Origin: Opitutaceae bacterium
Lineage (GTDB): Bacteria > Verrucomicrobiota > Verrucomicrobiia > Opitutales > Opitutaceae
DNA: 64,000 bases
Assembly (NCBI GenBank): GCA_024233285.1
Contig: JACKPU010000002.1
Coordinates: 310,001-374,000 of the forward strand
Direction of reading: 5' to 3'
The position numbers and the translations under genes were made by a program. The notes beneath the pieces were generated by a model that had not been told where the DNA came from, searched no databases, and was given only the letters and a program-made list of their open reading frames with translations. Positions 1 through 8,544 of this stretch are shown here, piece after piece; within the stretch, counting starts at the first letter, position 1; each line of letters opens with the position of its first letter.

Positions 1-1562
1 TTGAGGGTGTTGTTGCCCGAGATATTGTTGATGGCGCCGACGCCGCCATCGCCGGTGCCTTGCAGAGAGAAACTGCCTTCGGTAAGGGAGATGTTACCCT
101 GAAGCCCGAGGGTGGCGCCATTGGCGATCTGGTTGCCCGAGGTCGAGCCGCCCAGCGCAGTGCTGCTGGCTGCGATCAGAGTGCCGCCATCAATGTAGGT
201 GATGCCTCCGAAAGTGTTGTTGCCACTGAGCGTCAGATCACCGGTGCCGGCTTTACGGAAATTGCCGTAGGTATCGCTGATGGTGCCGGAGAAAGTGGTG
301 TTGGCGGCGGTGTTGGTGGTGAAGGTGCCGCCTTGAAGGAATAGCGTCCCATCGCCGGTGAGAGAACCGACGGTATCGGTGATGCTGTTCAGCTGCAGGG
401 TGCCGCCCGAATTGATGATGACGTTGGTCGAATCCGAAAGGGTGTTGTTGGAACCGAGTTGCAGGGTGCCGGCGTTGATGGTGGTGGTGCCGGTGTAGGT
501 GTTGCTGCCGCTGAGCTGCCATGTGCCGGTGCCGTCCTTGACGAGGGAGGTGGCGCCGGTGCCATTGTCGGCCAGCACGCCGGCGATGGTGTTGCCGTCG
601 TTATAGTAGCTGGTGTTGGTGCCGGTCAGCGTCAGTGTGCGCGCGGTATTGGTTCCGGTCAGGGTGATGGCCGAAGCATCGGTGAATTTCAACGTGCCGG
701 TGCCCGAACCATCGATGGTCGCGCCATTGGTGCCGATGGTAAAACGGCGATTCGTGGTGGTTGCGCCGCCGGTGTAACGCAGCGTGCCGCCGTTGATGAT
801 GAGTCGATTGGCGGCATTGGTGGAATTGCCGATACCGCTGCTGGCTCCGCCATTGGCAATCGAGTTGGTGGAAAGAATGCCGGCATTGATGGTGGTGCCG
901 CCGGTGTAGGTGTTTGCACCCGTCAGCGTCAGGGTGCCGGTGCCGTTCTTGGTCAGACGACGGGTGCCAGAGTCGGAGAAGACGCCGCTCACAGTCACCC
1001 CGCCGGTCCCCGTGACTGTCAGGGTGCGGTTGGCGGCCATGGTCACCCCGCCGTTGATCAGGAGTCCGCCGTTGCCGGAGTTCCAGGTTTGGTTCAGAGA
1101 CAGAAAGACATTGGCGCCAATCGTCTGGAGATTGGAGGTATTGTTAATGATGCCGCCCGCCCGGGTGTAAAGCGTGCCGGCGCCGCCAAGGGTGATCGTG
1201 CCTTCGTCGAAATAGATGGCGTAGATGTAGCCGCCGCTGTTGTTGCCGACATCGCCACTCACTGTAACCGTGTAAGTGCCGGTGGCGTTGGTGCCGGCGG
1301 AAAAGCGCGCGTTGCCGCCAGTGGAGCTGGTCACACGGGTGGCCCAATCGTCGGGGGTGGTGGTGCCGGTTGAACTGGTCGTCCAGTTTGAAGTGGTGCT
1401 CTGATCCCAGGTGCCCGCCGCAGTCGTCCCGCCGGAAGCGCCGGTAGTGCTGCCGTTGATATCCCAATACACGGTGGTTTGGCCGACGGTCGGAAGCGTG
1501 AGGCCCAGAAAAGCCCCCAGTGCGAGCGCCCACAGTCGTCCGTTGCGCAATTTAAAGCGCAT
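1..1562 (-). CDS. Autotransporter-associated beta-strand repeat protein, N-terminal part (runs off left edge)
   Basis: Reading the minus strand from the ATG at 1562, one frame stays open without a stop to base 1, so about 520 residues are present and the C-terminus is missing. The N-terminus is a clear signal peptide (basic MRFKLRNGR, then LWALALGAFLGLTLP, cleavage near VGQ-TT). The rest is rich in Gly, Thr, Asn and Ser with repeated units such as LTKNGTGTLTLTGANTYTGG, VKDGTGTWQLSGSNTYTG and FRKAGTGDLTLSGNNTFGG, each followed by TTINAGTL-like strands. This is the autotransporter-associated beta-strand repeat, which forms a secreted beta-helix. Such proteins are abundant in Verrucomicrobia and often end in a PEP-CTERM sorting signal, but the end is not visible here. 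An in-frame ATG at 1601 would add 13 residues. The gene is divergent from the secreted protein at 1993. Confidence 0.85.
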   Translation of the reverse strand, partial: MRFKLRNGRLWALALGAFLGLTLPTVGQTTVYWDINGSTTGASGGTTAAGTWDQSTTSNWTTSSTGTTTPDDWATRVTSSTGGNARFSAGTNATGTYTVTVSGDVGNNSGGYIYAIYFDEGTITLGGAGTLYTRAGGIINNTSNLQTIGANVFLSLNQTWNSGNGGLLINGGVTMAANRTLTVTGTGGVTVSGVFSDSGTRRLTKNGTGTLTLTGANTYTGGTTINAGILSTNSIANGGASSGIGNSTNAANRLIINGGTLRYTGGATTTNRRFTIGTNGATIDGSGTGTLKFTDASAITLTGTNTARTLTLTGTNTSYYNDGNTIAGVLADNGTGATSLVKDGTGTWQLSGSNTYTGTTTINAGTLQLGSNNTLSDSTNVIINSGGTLQLNSITDTVGSLTGDGTLFLQGGTFTTNTAANTTFSGTISDTYGNFRKAGTGDLTLSGNNTFGGITYIDGGTLIAASSTALGGSTSGNQIANGATLGLQGNISLTEGSFSLQGTGDGGVGAINNISGNNTL

Positions 1563-1602
1563 CCGTCCAGCGGGTGATAGAATTTGTTTTTTGGATACCA
1601 TC

Positions 1603-1992
1603 TTCTGCGACGCGACTGATAACCTCCATCGAACCTGAGCAGCAATTAACGACGAGGATCAACCGCTAGGGAAACGATGACTGGTGCTGTGCTTACTGCA
1701 ATACAAATAGGGACTATACCCCATAATAGGGCCATGAAATTTCATTCAATCCGCATTGTCCTTGGAACTCGAGCTGAGGAGATTGACGCGGTATTTTTGC
1801 TTAAATACACAAAATTGCAATTAGTTACAAAGTCGGGCTGATGTCCGTCCACCTTTGGAATCGGCTCACGGGCAGTGTGGCTAAAATTTTCTAGGTATTA
1901 ATCCCTAACTATTGTTGACAGTTATACCTATTCCCCAAAGTGTGGCCGCGTTCCGCTTCACTCCCTTTATCGTTACACCCGGAGTCAGACCC
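1603..1992. promoter_or_regulatory. Divergent intergenic region between two secreted-protein genes
   Basis: About 390 bases separate the two divergent secreted-protein genes and are clearly more AT-rich than the flanks. They must hold both promoters. A TTGACA stands at 1915-1920 but has no convincing -10 element 17 bases on. Two similar short stretches, GGGACTATACCCC near 1710 and GGTATTAATCCC near 1894, could be operator-like. No coding sequence is recognisable. Confidence 0.4.
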
Positions 1993-4314
1993 ATGAAAAT
2001 TCGCTCACTGATTAAAGCACTTTCTGCTTCCACCCTCTGTTTGTTCACCGCTGTGGCCACGTTTGCCGCGCCGACGCCTGGCGGTGGTGGCGGCGGTGCC
2101 GGTTCGGTTACCTACAGCCCGGCCGCGAAGGTTGTGCAGGGCAACCAACCGCTGTCGCAGAACTACGTGCTCGCGATCACGAGCCCGGCGAATTTGCCGA
2201 CTGGCACGTCGACGACAATCACGATCGATAAATCGATTTTGTCCAAGAGCAATGCCTCGGTGCCGGACGCCACGGTTTTGAGCTTCCTTTCGCTCTCCCC
2301 GGCTTCACTTACTTTCACCGGACCCAATCAAACGCTCAACACCACGGTTTCGGTTGATGTGCCCTTGGGCCAGTATGCTGGTAGCTATGCCTATCGTCTG
2401 AAGCCCGCGGGCTGGCCGAGCGGGCTGACCATCGTGGACGAAGGTGCCACGGTTAATGCCCTCGTCAGCCCGTCGCAAAACCAAGATTCCGGTCCGCCGG
2501 CGGTGGTGTTGCAGATTCCGGTCGATGGCACCGTCTACACTTACTACCCCGTGTCGGGTGTGCCGGTGAATGTGCCGATTATTTTTGATGCCACGGTCAG
2601 CACGGGCGGCCAGCCGATCAGCGGTTTGAACGCCTTTGTGGATGGCAATCCGGTGCCTGTGACGGCCACCGGTCTTGGCACCCTGGCTGCGACCGGCACC
2701 GGCTCGCTGAGCCTCACGACCCCCGGTCTCTACAATGTGCGCGTGACCGCCACGAACTTGAATGGCACGAGTGAAGACGAGGCCGATTTCTCGGTCGTTA
2801 TCGCCGCGCCCCCGCCGACCATCACGGTGGCTTCCCCGCAGCCCAACGCGGTCTTTTCCTATCCGGCTGGTGGCAGTGGTGTGACCGTTTCGGTCGCCTA
2901 TACGGCCACGAGTCTCTATGGCAACATCACGGCGACCGGAGTCACTCTCAATGGTCTCCCCTTGAATCCCAGTGTGAGCGGTGTCGGCACGGCCTTGGTG
3001 GCCAACGGCAGCGTGAGCATGCAACTCGTCACACCCGGCAACTACGTGCTGCAATTTACCGCGGCGAACGAATACGGTGCGGCCACTCCGGTGGTGGTGC
3101 CGTTTACGGTGACCACGAATGAGCCGGTGCCGAGTGTTACAATCGACACCCCGGCCGATGGCGCCGTTTACACCCGCACAGAAGGCGATCCTGCCACTGC
3201 GGTCGATTTCACTTTCAGCGGCGGCACGGATTTCGGCACGGTTGAGTCCGTCACTGTCATGATCGACGGCGAGCCCGTGACCGCGACGGTCAATGGCATC
3301 GGCACGGCCAGCATTACGGGTTCCGGTTCCGTGTCCTACAGCGCGGCCGGCACGCACAATCTCGTCGTGACCTTGTCCAATGGTTTTGGCACGGCCACGG
3401 ATCAAATTTCCTTCACCGTCGACGAAGAAGCGGCGGAAGCCTGCCTCAACCTCACTTGGTTGCCGCCCATCACGTATCACAAGACGATCGACGGTGGCAC
3501 GGTCATGCCGATCAAGTTCACCTTGGATTGCAACGGCACCTTCATTCGGGATGAATCCGTGCTGATCGCCATCTACGAAGTTTTCCCGGATGACTCGATC
3601 TCCGATCCGGTGCTCTATCCCTACGGTGGCACCAATCCCGACGAGCCGGACTATGCCATCAACGGCACCGAGTATCAACTCGACTACACGACCGAAGAGG
3701 GCGTGCACAAGTATCGCGTGGAAGTTTACAAGCCGCTCGACGATTCCGGCACCAACCTCCAACTGCTCGGCACCGAGCACATCCTGACCAAGGAAGTCGA
3801 GAAGGACTGCAAGTCTGACAAGAGCGGCAAGTCCGACAAGTCAGGTAAATCCCGCAAGAGCGACAAATGGGGCAAGTCGGATAAGTCTGACAAGTCGGAC
3901 AAATCCAACAAGTCCGGCAAGTCGAACAAGAGCGACAAGTGGGGTAAGTCCGACAAGTCGAACAAGTCCGACAAGTCCGACAAGTGGGGTAAGTCCGACA
4001 AATCGAACAAATCCGACAAGTGGGGCAAATCCAACAAGTCTGACAAGAGCTCCAAGTCTGGCTGGGGCAACCCCGGCAACGACAAGTCGGTTGGTGGCGC
4101 TGGCGAAAAGCCGAACGGTGACGACAATTGGGGCAGCGGCTCCAAGGGTAAGAGCGACAGCGACAAGTCTTCCTCCGCCAAGTCCGGCAAATACAACAAG
4201 TCCGACAAGAACAGTGGCAAGGGCAACCCTGGCAATGACAAGTCAGTCGGTTCCGCCGGTGAAGCCCCCAGCTGGGGCAACTGGTTTAGCGGGTTGTTTG
4301 GCCGCAGCCGCTGA
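1993..4314 (+). CDS. Secreted Ig-like/PxKF-domain protein with a Lys-Ser-Asp-rich C-terminal tail
   Basis: The protein has 773 residues from the ATG at 1993, which has GGAG nine bases upstream (1981-1984) and begins a good signal peptide (MKIRSLIKALSAS... cleaved near TFAA-PTP). A longer in-frame start at 1912 (TTG) would bury the signal peptide. After an N-terminal beta domain come three Ig-like repeats of about 100 residues, each opening with a PxxGxVYxY-type strand and closing in an ATNxxGT or SNGFGTAT strand. Then follows a PxKF-like domain (ITYHKTIDGGTVMPIKFTL, roughly residues 495-585). From about residue 608 the chain becomes low-complexity repeats of KSDK, KSNK and KWGKSDK for some 130 residues. 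It contains two copies of GNPGNDKSVGxAGExP and ends in SWGNWFSGLFGRSR. No PEP-CTERM helix is present. The role is unknown; an extracellular or surface polymer-binding protein is a guess. Confidence 0.75.
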   Translation: MKIRSLIKALSASTLCLFTAVATFAAPTPGGGGGGAGSVTYSPAAKVVQGNQPLSQNYVLAITSPANLPTGTSTTITIDKSILSKSNASVPDATVLSFLSLSPASLTFTGPNQTLNTTVSVDVPLGQYAGSYAYRLKPAGWPSGLTIVDEGATVNALVSPSQNQDSGPPAVVLQIPVDGTVYTYYPVSGVPVNVPIIFDATVSTGGQPISGLNAFVDGNPVPVTATGLGTLAATGTGSLSLTTPGLYNVRVTATNLNGTSEDEADFSVVIAAPPPTITVASPQPNAVFSYPAGGSGVTVSVAYTATSLYGNITATGVTLNGLPLNPSVSGVGTALVANGSVSMQLVTPGNYVLQFTAANEYGAATPVVVPFTVTTNEPVPSVTIDTPADGAVYTRTEGDPATAVDFTFSGGTDFGTVESVTVMIDGEPVTATVNGIGTASITGSGSVSYSAAGTHNLVVTLSNGFGTATDQISFTVDEEAAEACLNLTWLPPITYHKTIDGGTVMPIKFTLDCNGTFIRDESVLIAIYEVFPDDSISDPVLYPYGGTNPDEPDYAINGTEYQLDYTTEEGVHKYRVEVYKPLDDSGTNLQLLGTEHILTKEVEKDCKSDKSGKSDKSGKSRKSDKWGKSDKSDKSDKSNKSGKSNKSDKWGKSDKSNKSDKSDKWGKSDKSNKSDKWGKSNKSDKSSKSGWGNPGNDKSVGGAGEKPNGDDNWGSGSKGKSDSDKSSSAKSGKYNKSDKNSGKGNPGNDKSVGSAGEAPSWGNWFSGLFGRSR
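3811..4065 (+). repeat. Coding tandem repeats (AAGTCNGACAAG-type) in the KSD tail
   Basis: Short degenerate tandem units based on AAGTCCGACAAG and the longer unit encoding KSDKWGKSDKSNK recur here inside the secreted protein gene. Codon third positions vary between units, so the repeat is conserved more at the protein than at the DNA level. Such arrays can change length by slippage. Confidence 0.75.
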
Positions 4315-4334
4315 TCACACTTAATCACATTTTC

Positions 4335-4372
4335 ACCGGCCGTTTGACGACATCAGTCAGCGGCCGGTTTTT
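4335..4372 (+). terminator. Rho-independent terminator after the PxKF protein gene
   Basis: ACCGGCCG at 4335-4342 pairs with CGGCCGGT at 4361-4368; the loop carries a further GAC/GTC pairing, and the stem runs into a TTTTT tract. It lies about 20 bases after the stop codon of the gene ending at 4314. Confidence 0.85.
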
Positions 4373-4449
4373 CGGCGCCCCGACCCGACGATGATTCTTC
4401 CGGGGCCAAACCGATTCAGATTCTGCTGTCATCACACACAGCGATTTGC

Positions 4450-5169
4450 ATGATGGCAGCGTTTCCGAAGCCCGGTGCCGGCATGGTGATCACGATCAAC
4501 CTTTTTGTCCTGCGAATCAGCACTGCGATGATGGTGCTTTGGAGCTGTGTGGCCGTGCTGATCTGCGGTGCACACGGTGCTGACGATCCTGCATTATGAG
4601 GTCGTGGAAATCCCTGGTATGTCCGGGGCAGATCTTCGATGTGGACGAGGAGGACAGTTTCCCGACTTGGTATTCGGCTTCCGCGCTGCTTCTGACCGCG
4701 GGTGTCCTGTGGGTGCAGACGCAACTGTGGGTGTCGTCGCCTGGCTGATCCGCTGCGCTGGCATTGGCTCGGCCTCGCGGTGGGTTTCCTGCTTTTGTCC
4801 GTGGATGAAATCGCCGGCATGCATGAAAGCCTCAACAGCGTCACCGAGATTTCCTGGGCGGTGCCGGGGGCGGTGGTCGGGGCGTTGGTGGGCGGTGCCT
4901 ACCTGATGTTCCTGCTACAGATCGAACGGCGCACCGCGATGCAATTTGTCATCGGCGGCGCGGTATTTCTCGGCGGCGCGGTGGGCGTCGAGCTCTACAC
5001 CGAACCTTACCTGCATAACGACCAGCTCAACACGCTCGCTTACAATCTATGGACGGCGGTGGAGGAGGGCATGGAGATGGCCGGCGTATTGATCTTCCTG
5101 CAGGCCCTGCTGCGCTACATGAAACGCGAGGCCAATGGGCGGGCATTCGAGGTGGCGCTGCGCGATTAG
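4450..5169 (+). pseudogene. Frameshifted multi-pass membrane protein gene
   Basis: No single frame covers this gene, but three consecutive frame changes join into one membrane-protein sequence. The first part (from ATG 4450 or 4483) reads LFVLRISTAMMVLWSCVAV. The next frame reads VLTILHYEVVEIPG, the next QIFDVDEEDSFPTWYSASAL and TAGVLWVQTQ, and the last DPLRWHWLGLAVGFLLLSVD followed by EIAGMHESL. I recall a small hypothetical membrane family with the same order (LLHYEL, then FDVDxExxxPTWYS, then LSIDE-x-HE). The last frame continues to the stop at 5167-5169 with two more membrane helices. Changes fall near 4570, 4620 and 4730, each needing one base removed (or two added). Either a decaying gene or several sequence errors would explain this. 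Confidence 0.65.
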
Positions 5170-5174
5170 CGCGT

Positions 5175-5260
5175 TGGTGCCCAGGGTGGGAATCGAACCC
5201 ACAAGGATTTCTCCGGAAGATTTTGAGTCTACTGCGTCTGCCAATTCCGCCACCTGGGCA
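5175..5260 (-). tRNA. tRNA-Leu (anticodon CAA)
   Basis: On the minus strand the acceptor stem TGCCCAG (5' end at 5260) pairs with CTGGGCA, followed by an encoded CCA at 5177-5175. The D arm (GTGGCGGAATTGGCAGACGC), an anticodon loop CTCAAAA giving CAA, a long variable arm and the T arm GTGGGTTCGATTCCCAC are all present. The long variable arm and 86-base length fit a class II tRNA-Leu reading UUG. One T-T mismatch is seen in the anticodon stem. Confidence 0.95.
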
Positions 5261-5331
5261 CAGGTGCGAGGTGGGAAACGTAGGCACCGAACCGGGGTTG
5301 TAAACCCGAAATTGGCGCCCGGGGCGTTCGC

Positions 5332-6555
5332 TCACCACATCTCTTCGCCGCGATCAAACACGCTTTGCACGGCCTTTTCCCAGCCGGCGGCATCGCGCGC
5401 CTTGAGCAGAGTGGCGGCGGTGGCGAATGAAAGCAGGGCGAGCCCCGAGGCAAAGTCATTCGCGCGCAGCCCGTAGTAGCGTTTGCCGCCGTCGTCCGCC
5501 ATCAGGCGCAGCTGCTTGGCCGCGACGGATTCGAGCCAGCCGCAGCCCTCGATGTGTTGGGCCGCTTCGAGCATCAACCAGGAGAGACCGGGTTCATAAC
5601 AGCGGAAGTGATCGTTGGCCGGATGTTCGAACATGCCTTCGGCCATTTGGTTTTGGTGAAACCATTCGGCAAACTCCGCCCAGCGGTCCTGCAGGCGGCT
5701 CCAGATGGTGTGGCCCTGTGCCTTGGCGGCTGCCTGGAGCTCGGCCTCGACGAGATTGGGCGCTTGCGCCGGCACGCGTTCCTCGGGATCGGCCTTGGGA
5801 CTGAACTGGATGACGTTGGCCAGCGGGCGCTGCAGCCGTTGCTTCATTTCCTTGCTCGCCAGCGCGGCGACCAGTCCTTCGCCGGTGTAGAGCAGGATCT
5901 GCTGTGGCGCGGACTTCGACCACTCGCCCCAGAGCGTGTTTTTGTAATCAAAGGTCGCGATGTATTCGATCATCGGCACGGCCGCGTCGTAATATTTCGT
6001 CTCACCACTCAGGCTGGCGTAGCGAATGAGGACCGCGGCGAAGAGCGAATCGGCGCACCAGTATTCCGCCATGCCCTCGGGGTTGACCTTGTGATTCAGC
6101 ACGCCGACGCCCATCACGCCCTTGTCCGTCAGGTAGTTTTCCAAGCAGTGATCGATGTAGCGTTTGACGCTCGCGAGCACCTTGGGGTTTTCGGGCAGAT
6201 GCGGAAAACAGCGCACCCCTTCCAGCATGCCGTTCGCGGTCGAGGCGTTGTCGGCGACGCAGGAGCAATTGACCATGCCCTTGTCGTCGAAGTTGTAGCC
6301 ATAACCCATGTCAAACATGTCGGGGTGATGAACGCCTTGATATTCCATCATCCGGCCATTGAACCGCCGCACGATTGCCGTCATGCGCGCGTCGTCCAGC
6401 AGCGGCATCGTGCGGGCCGCGCCCATCACCACGTAGGCTTCCTCAAAACAGGCCTGCATGGGATGCGCCATGCCTGGGCTCGCGATGATGTGATGCGAAA
6501 AATAATTCCAATGCCGCACGAGTCCGCGGGCGATGATGTCGGGGTTCAATTGCAT
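5332..6555 (-). CDS. Glycosidase-like alpha/alpha-barrel protein
   Basis: The protein has 407 residues and no signal peptide. It is rich in helices with aromatic and acidic clusters typical of six-hairpin (alpha/alpha)6 glycosidases and lyases: MGYGYNFDDKGMVNCSCVAD, NPEGMAEYWCADSLFAAVLI, YDAAVPMIEYIATFDYKNTL and YEPGLSWLMLEAAQHI. I cannot place it in a numbered glycoside hydrolase family. It follows the TPR/SMP-30-like gene on the same strand after a 99-base gap, and the two may share a transcript. A role in cytoplasmic processing of oligosaccharides is inference from fold and neighbourhood. Confidence 0.6.
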   Translation of the reverse strand: MQLNPDIIARGLVRHWNYFSHHIIASPGMAHPMQACFEEAYVVMGAARTMPLLDDARMTAIVRRFNGRMMEYQGVHHPDMFDMGYGYNFDDKGMVNCSCVADNASTANGMLEGVRCFPHLPENPKVLASVKRYIDHCLENYLTDKGVMGVGVLNHKVNPEGMAEYWCADSLFAAVLIRYASLSGETKYYDAAVPMIEYIATFDYKNTLWGEWSKSAPQQILLYTGEGLVAALASKEMKQRLQRPLANVIQFSPKADPEERVPAQAPNLVEAELQAAAKAQGHTIWSRLQDRWAEFAEWFHQNQMAEGMFEHPANDHFRCYEPGLSWLMLEAAQHIEGCGWLESVAAKQLRLMADDGGKRYYGLRANDFASGLALLSFATAATLLKARDAAGWEKAVQSVFDRGEEMW

Positions 6556-6590
6556 GAAAACAGAAGGGGTGGTTCGGTTCGGGTAGAGTG

Positions 6591-6608
6591 GTCTCTTTCA
6601 ATTGAGAC
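6591..6608. promoter_or_regulatory. Short inverted repeat upstream of the glycosidase-like gene
   Basis: GTCTC at 6591-6595 and GAGAC at 6604-6608 form an inverted repeat around an AT-rich 8-base centre, 36 bases upstream of the start at 6555. It could be an operator for a LacI-type repressor or a small hairpin. Support is symmetry and position only. Confidence 0.3.
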
Positions 6609-6654
6609 GAGTCAGAGGACAGAATCCCTTTGGCAAATCGAGACAACTCCCGAT

Positions 6655-7911
6655 TTACAGACCGACGCGCAAGATTGCGCAGCCGTGCGCCGACGCCCCG
6701 GTTTTGGCGCCGTTAAATTTGTCCCAGCCTGCGTGGCCGATGAAGTGAAACGCGCCGTCTGCCACGCCCCCCAAGGTCGGATCGCTCATCGCCGGCTGGG
6801 CCGCCGCGAGTTCGCGCACGGTGACTTCCGGGCTGTTCGCCTCGGGTTGGATGCGCAGCACGCGAAAAGGATTGGTGCCGTTTTGCACCGCGATGAGCGC
6901 GTCGCCGTGCCGCGTCAGGCCGTCGATTCCGATCAGAGTATTGTTGGTGGCAACCAGCGGCTCGATTGCACGCGTGGCGACATTGATGCGGAAAAGGCCC
7001 AGCGCGTAATCCGCGACATAGAGCAGGGAGCCGTCGGCTGAAAGAGCGAGGCCCTGCAGCGAACGAAAACGCGCGTCTTCAAACCAGTTGTCCAATTCCT
7101 CGGCCCCCGGTATCAGCCGCCAGATCACCGGCGTCGTGCTGTCCGAAAGATAAACCGTGCCATCTGCTCCCAAGGTCAGGTCAACCGTGGCATGGGCGCG
7201 TCCGTCATCCGGCACCGGATAGGTGTGGCGCAGTTCGCCGGCGGTTAGGTCAAACGCGAGCAACGCGCCCTGGCCGTCAGTCGCCTCACTCCAGCCCGCC
7301 GTGACCTTCTGCGTGCTCCCGGCTGCCCAGAGCAGTCCCCGCGCTTCATCCACGACGAGTCCGCCGAGCCCGAACGGAACGGCGTCCTCGGCGGTGAACT
7401 GGTCGAGTTTTCCCGCGGATGTTCTGCGCCAGACGCAGCGCTGATGCATGTCGCCGAAGAACCACACGTTGGTGGCTGCGTGCCACGCGATGCCCTCGAT
7501 CAACCCGGTTTGATCCGCCAGCGTAAACGCGGTGTCCACCTGTCCGCGCGGCCGGCGGTTCGATTCGAATTGCGCGGTGAGCGTCTGAAACGCCGGTTCA
7601 GTCGCGAGACTGGCCAAATCGCTGTCTTGGGCCGCCGGGGTGTAAATGCCAAATGCAGCCAGTTGCTGCAGTGTGGTCAGTGCCGCTTCGTGAGCACCGG
7701 CGAGGTTTTGCAAACACGCCAGGTTGTAAAGATAGGCCGGATGCGCGGGCCGCAGGGCGATCGCTTCCTGCATGGTTTCCAAGGCCGCGGAGTAGTCCCC
7801 GGCCTGCGCCTTTTGCAGCGCCGCGCGCATCAATGCGCCGGCATCAACGCCTTGGGCGGAAACGGTGACAGCCCCAGCCAGCAAACCGAGCAAAACGGCG
7901 AATGGACGCAT
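6655..7911 (-). CDS. Secreted TPR plus SMP-30/gluconolactonase-like beta-propeller protein
   Basis: The start at 7911 gives a signal peptide (MRPFAVLLGLLAGAVTVSAQ); the longer start at 7947 adds 12 unlikely residues. Residues about 25-100 form two TPR-like helix pairs (AGDYSAALETMQEAIALRPA, HPAYLYNLACLQNLAGAHEA). From about 130 onward there is a six-bladed propeller of the SMP-30/gluconolactonase/LRE type, with blade strands such as LIEGIAWHAATNVWFFGD, VDLTLGADGTVYLSDS, LQGLALSADGSLLYVADY and LIGIDGLTRHGDALIAVQN. The fold hydrolyses sugar lactones in some members and has no known activity in others. It is probably periplasmic. Confidence 0.7.
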   Translation of the reverse strand: MRPFAVLLGLLAGAVTVSAQGVDAGALMRAALQKAQAGDYSAALETMQEAIALRPAHPAYLYNLACLQNLAGAHEAALTTLQQLAAFGIYTPAAQDSDLASLATEPAFQTLTAQFESNRRPRGQVDTAFTLADQTGLIEGIAWHAATNVWFFGDMHQRCVWRRTSAGKLDQFTAEDAVPFGLGGLVVDEARGLLWAAGSTQKVTAGWSEATDGQGALLAFDLTAGELRHTYPVPDDGRAHATVDLTLGADGTVYLSDSTTPVIWRLIPGAEELDNWFEDARFRSLQGLALSADGSLLYVADYALGLFRINVATRAIEPLVATNNTLIGIDGLTRHGDALIAVQNGTNPFRVLRIQPEANSPEVTVRELAAAQPAMSDPTLGGVADGAFHFIGHAGWDKFNGAKTGASAHGCAILRVGL

Positions 7912-8034
7912 GAGATCCACCCCAAGGCCGTTCGTCCGGGCGGTCAATCGCGCCGCGGTTGGGCGGTTTTATACCGGGATGAAAAAGCTCTTGCCTCGGT
8001 CGCCGTCATCCCGCTTTCTGACCGTTCTCTTGTT

Positions 8035-8111
<77 letters not shown>

Positions 8112-8119
8112 TTTTTACG

Positions 8120-8524
8120 GTGGAAAATCCGCAAATCAGCGATTGGACGAAGTGGATTTGGCCGCTGTTGCTGGCAACTACGGTTGTCATCGCCTCCGGG
8201 CGCGGCCAAGTGGCGGCGCCGGACATCATCGATTTCGACAAGGTCGCTCATTTTTCGATTTTTGGACTGCTGGCGACCTTGATGGTGCGAGTTGAGCCGC
8301 GCTGGCAGGGGTGGATGGCGATCCTGATTGTGTCGCTGTTTGGGCTGCTCGACGAGTGGCACCAGAGTTTTACGCCGGGACGCTCGGTGGAGATCGCCGA
8401 TTGGGTGGCCGATACGCTGGGCGCGCTGGTGGCGGTCACGGTTTATCGCCATTGGTCGGCTTACCGGGCGTGGCTGGAGCGGCCCTTGGGCTGGCGCAAA
8501 GCCCGGGTTGAAAATCCCGCCTGA
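8120..8524 (+). CDS. VanZ-like family membrane protein
   Basis: The reading frame runs through the 3' part of tRNA-Pro, so the gene must begin after it. The GTG at 8120 is the first suitable codon and gives 134 residues. Helices are visible at WIWPLLLATTVVIASG, FDKVAHFSIFGLLATLMV, WMAILIVSLFGLLDEWHQ and WVADTLGALVAVTVY. The DEWHQSFTPGRSVEIADWVAD stretch (LLDExxQxFxPGRxxxxxDxxxNxxG pattern) is the VanZ family signature. VanZ of enterococci adds teicoplanin resistance, but most homologues have no known function. The gene ends 20 bases before ligA and may be cotranscribed with it. Confidence 0.8.
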   Translation: MENPQISDWTKWIWPLLLATTVVIASGRGQVAAPDIIDFDKVAHFSIFGLLATLMVRVEPRWQGWMAILIVSLFGLLDEWHQSFTPGRSVEIADWVADTLGALVAVTVYRHWSAYRAWLERPLGWRKARVENPA

Positions 8525-8544
8525 GTTGTCCCAAATCCTTCGCG

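Noticed and set aside
1915..1920. TTGACA as a sigma-70 promoter for the secreted protein
   Set aside because: No acceptable -10 element lies 16-18 bases downstream, so the match may be chance.
2305..3780. Long minus-strand frame of 491 codons opposite the secreted PxKF protein
   Set aside because: Its composition is the mirror of the real gene (His/Arg/Gly-rich, no hydrophobic core), and the plus frame has a signal peptide and recognisable domains.
3811..4065. Tandem repeats considered as a CRISPR array
   Set aside because: Units are very short, in frame and code for KSD peptides; there are no unique spacers.
4252..4314. C-terminus of the secreted protein as a PEP-CTERM sorting signal
   Set aside because: There is no PEP motif and no following membrane helix; the end WGNWFSGLFGRSR is too short.
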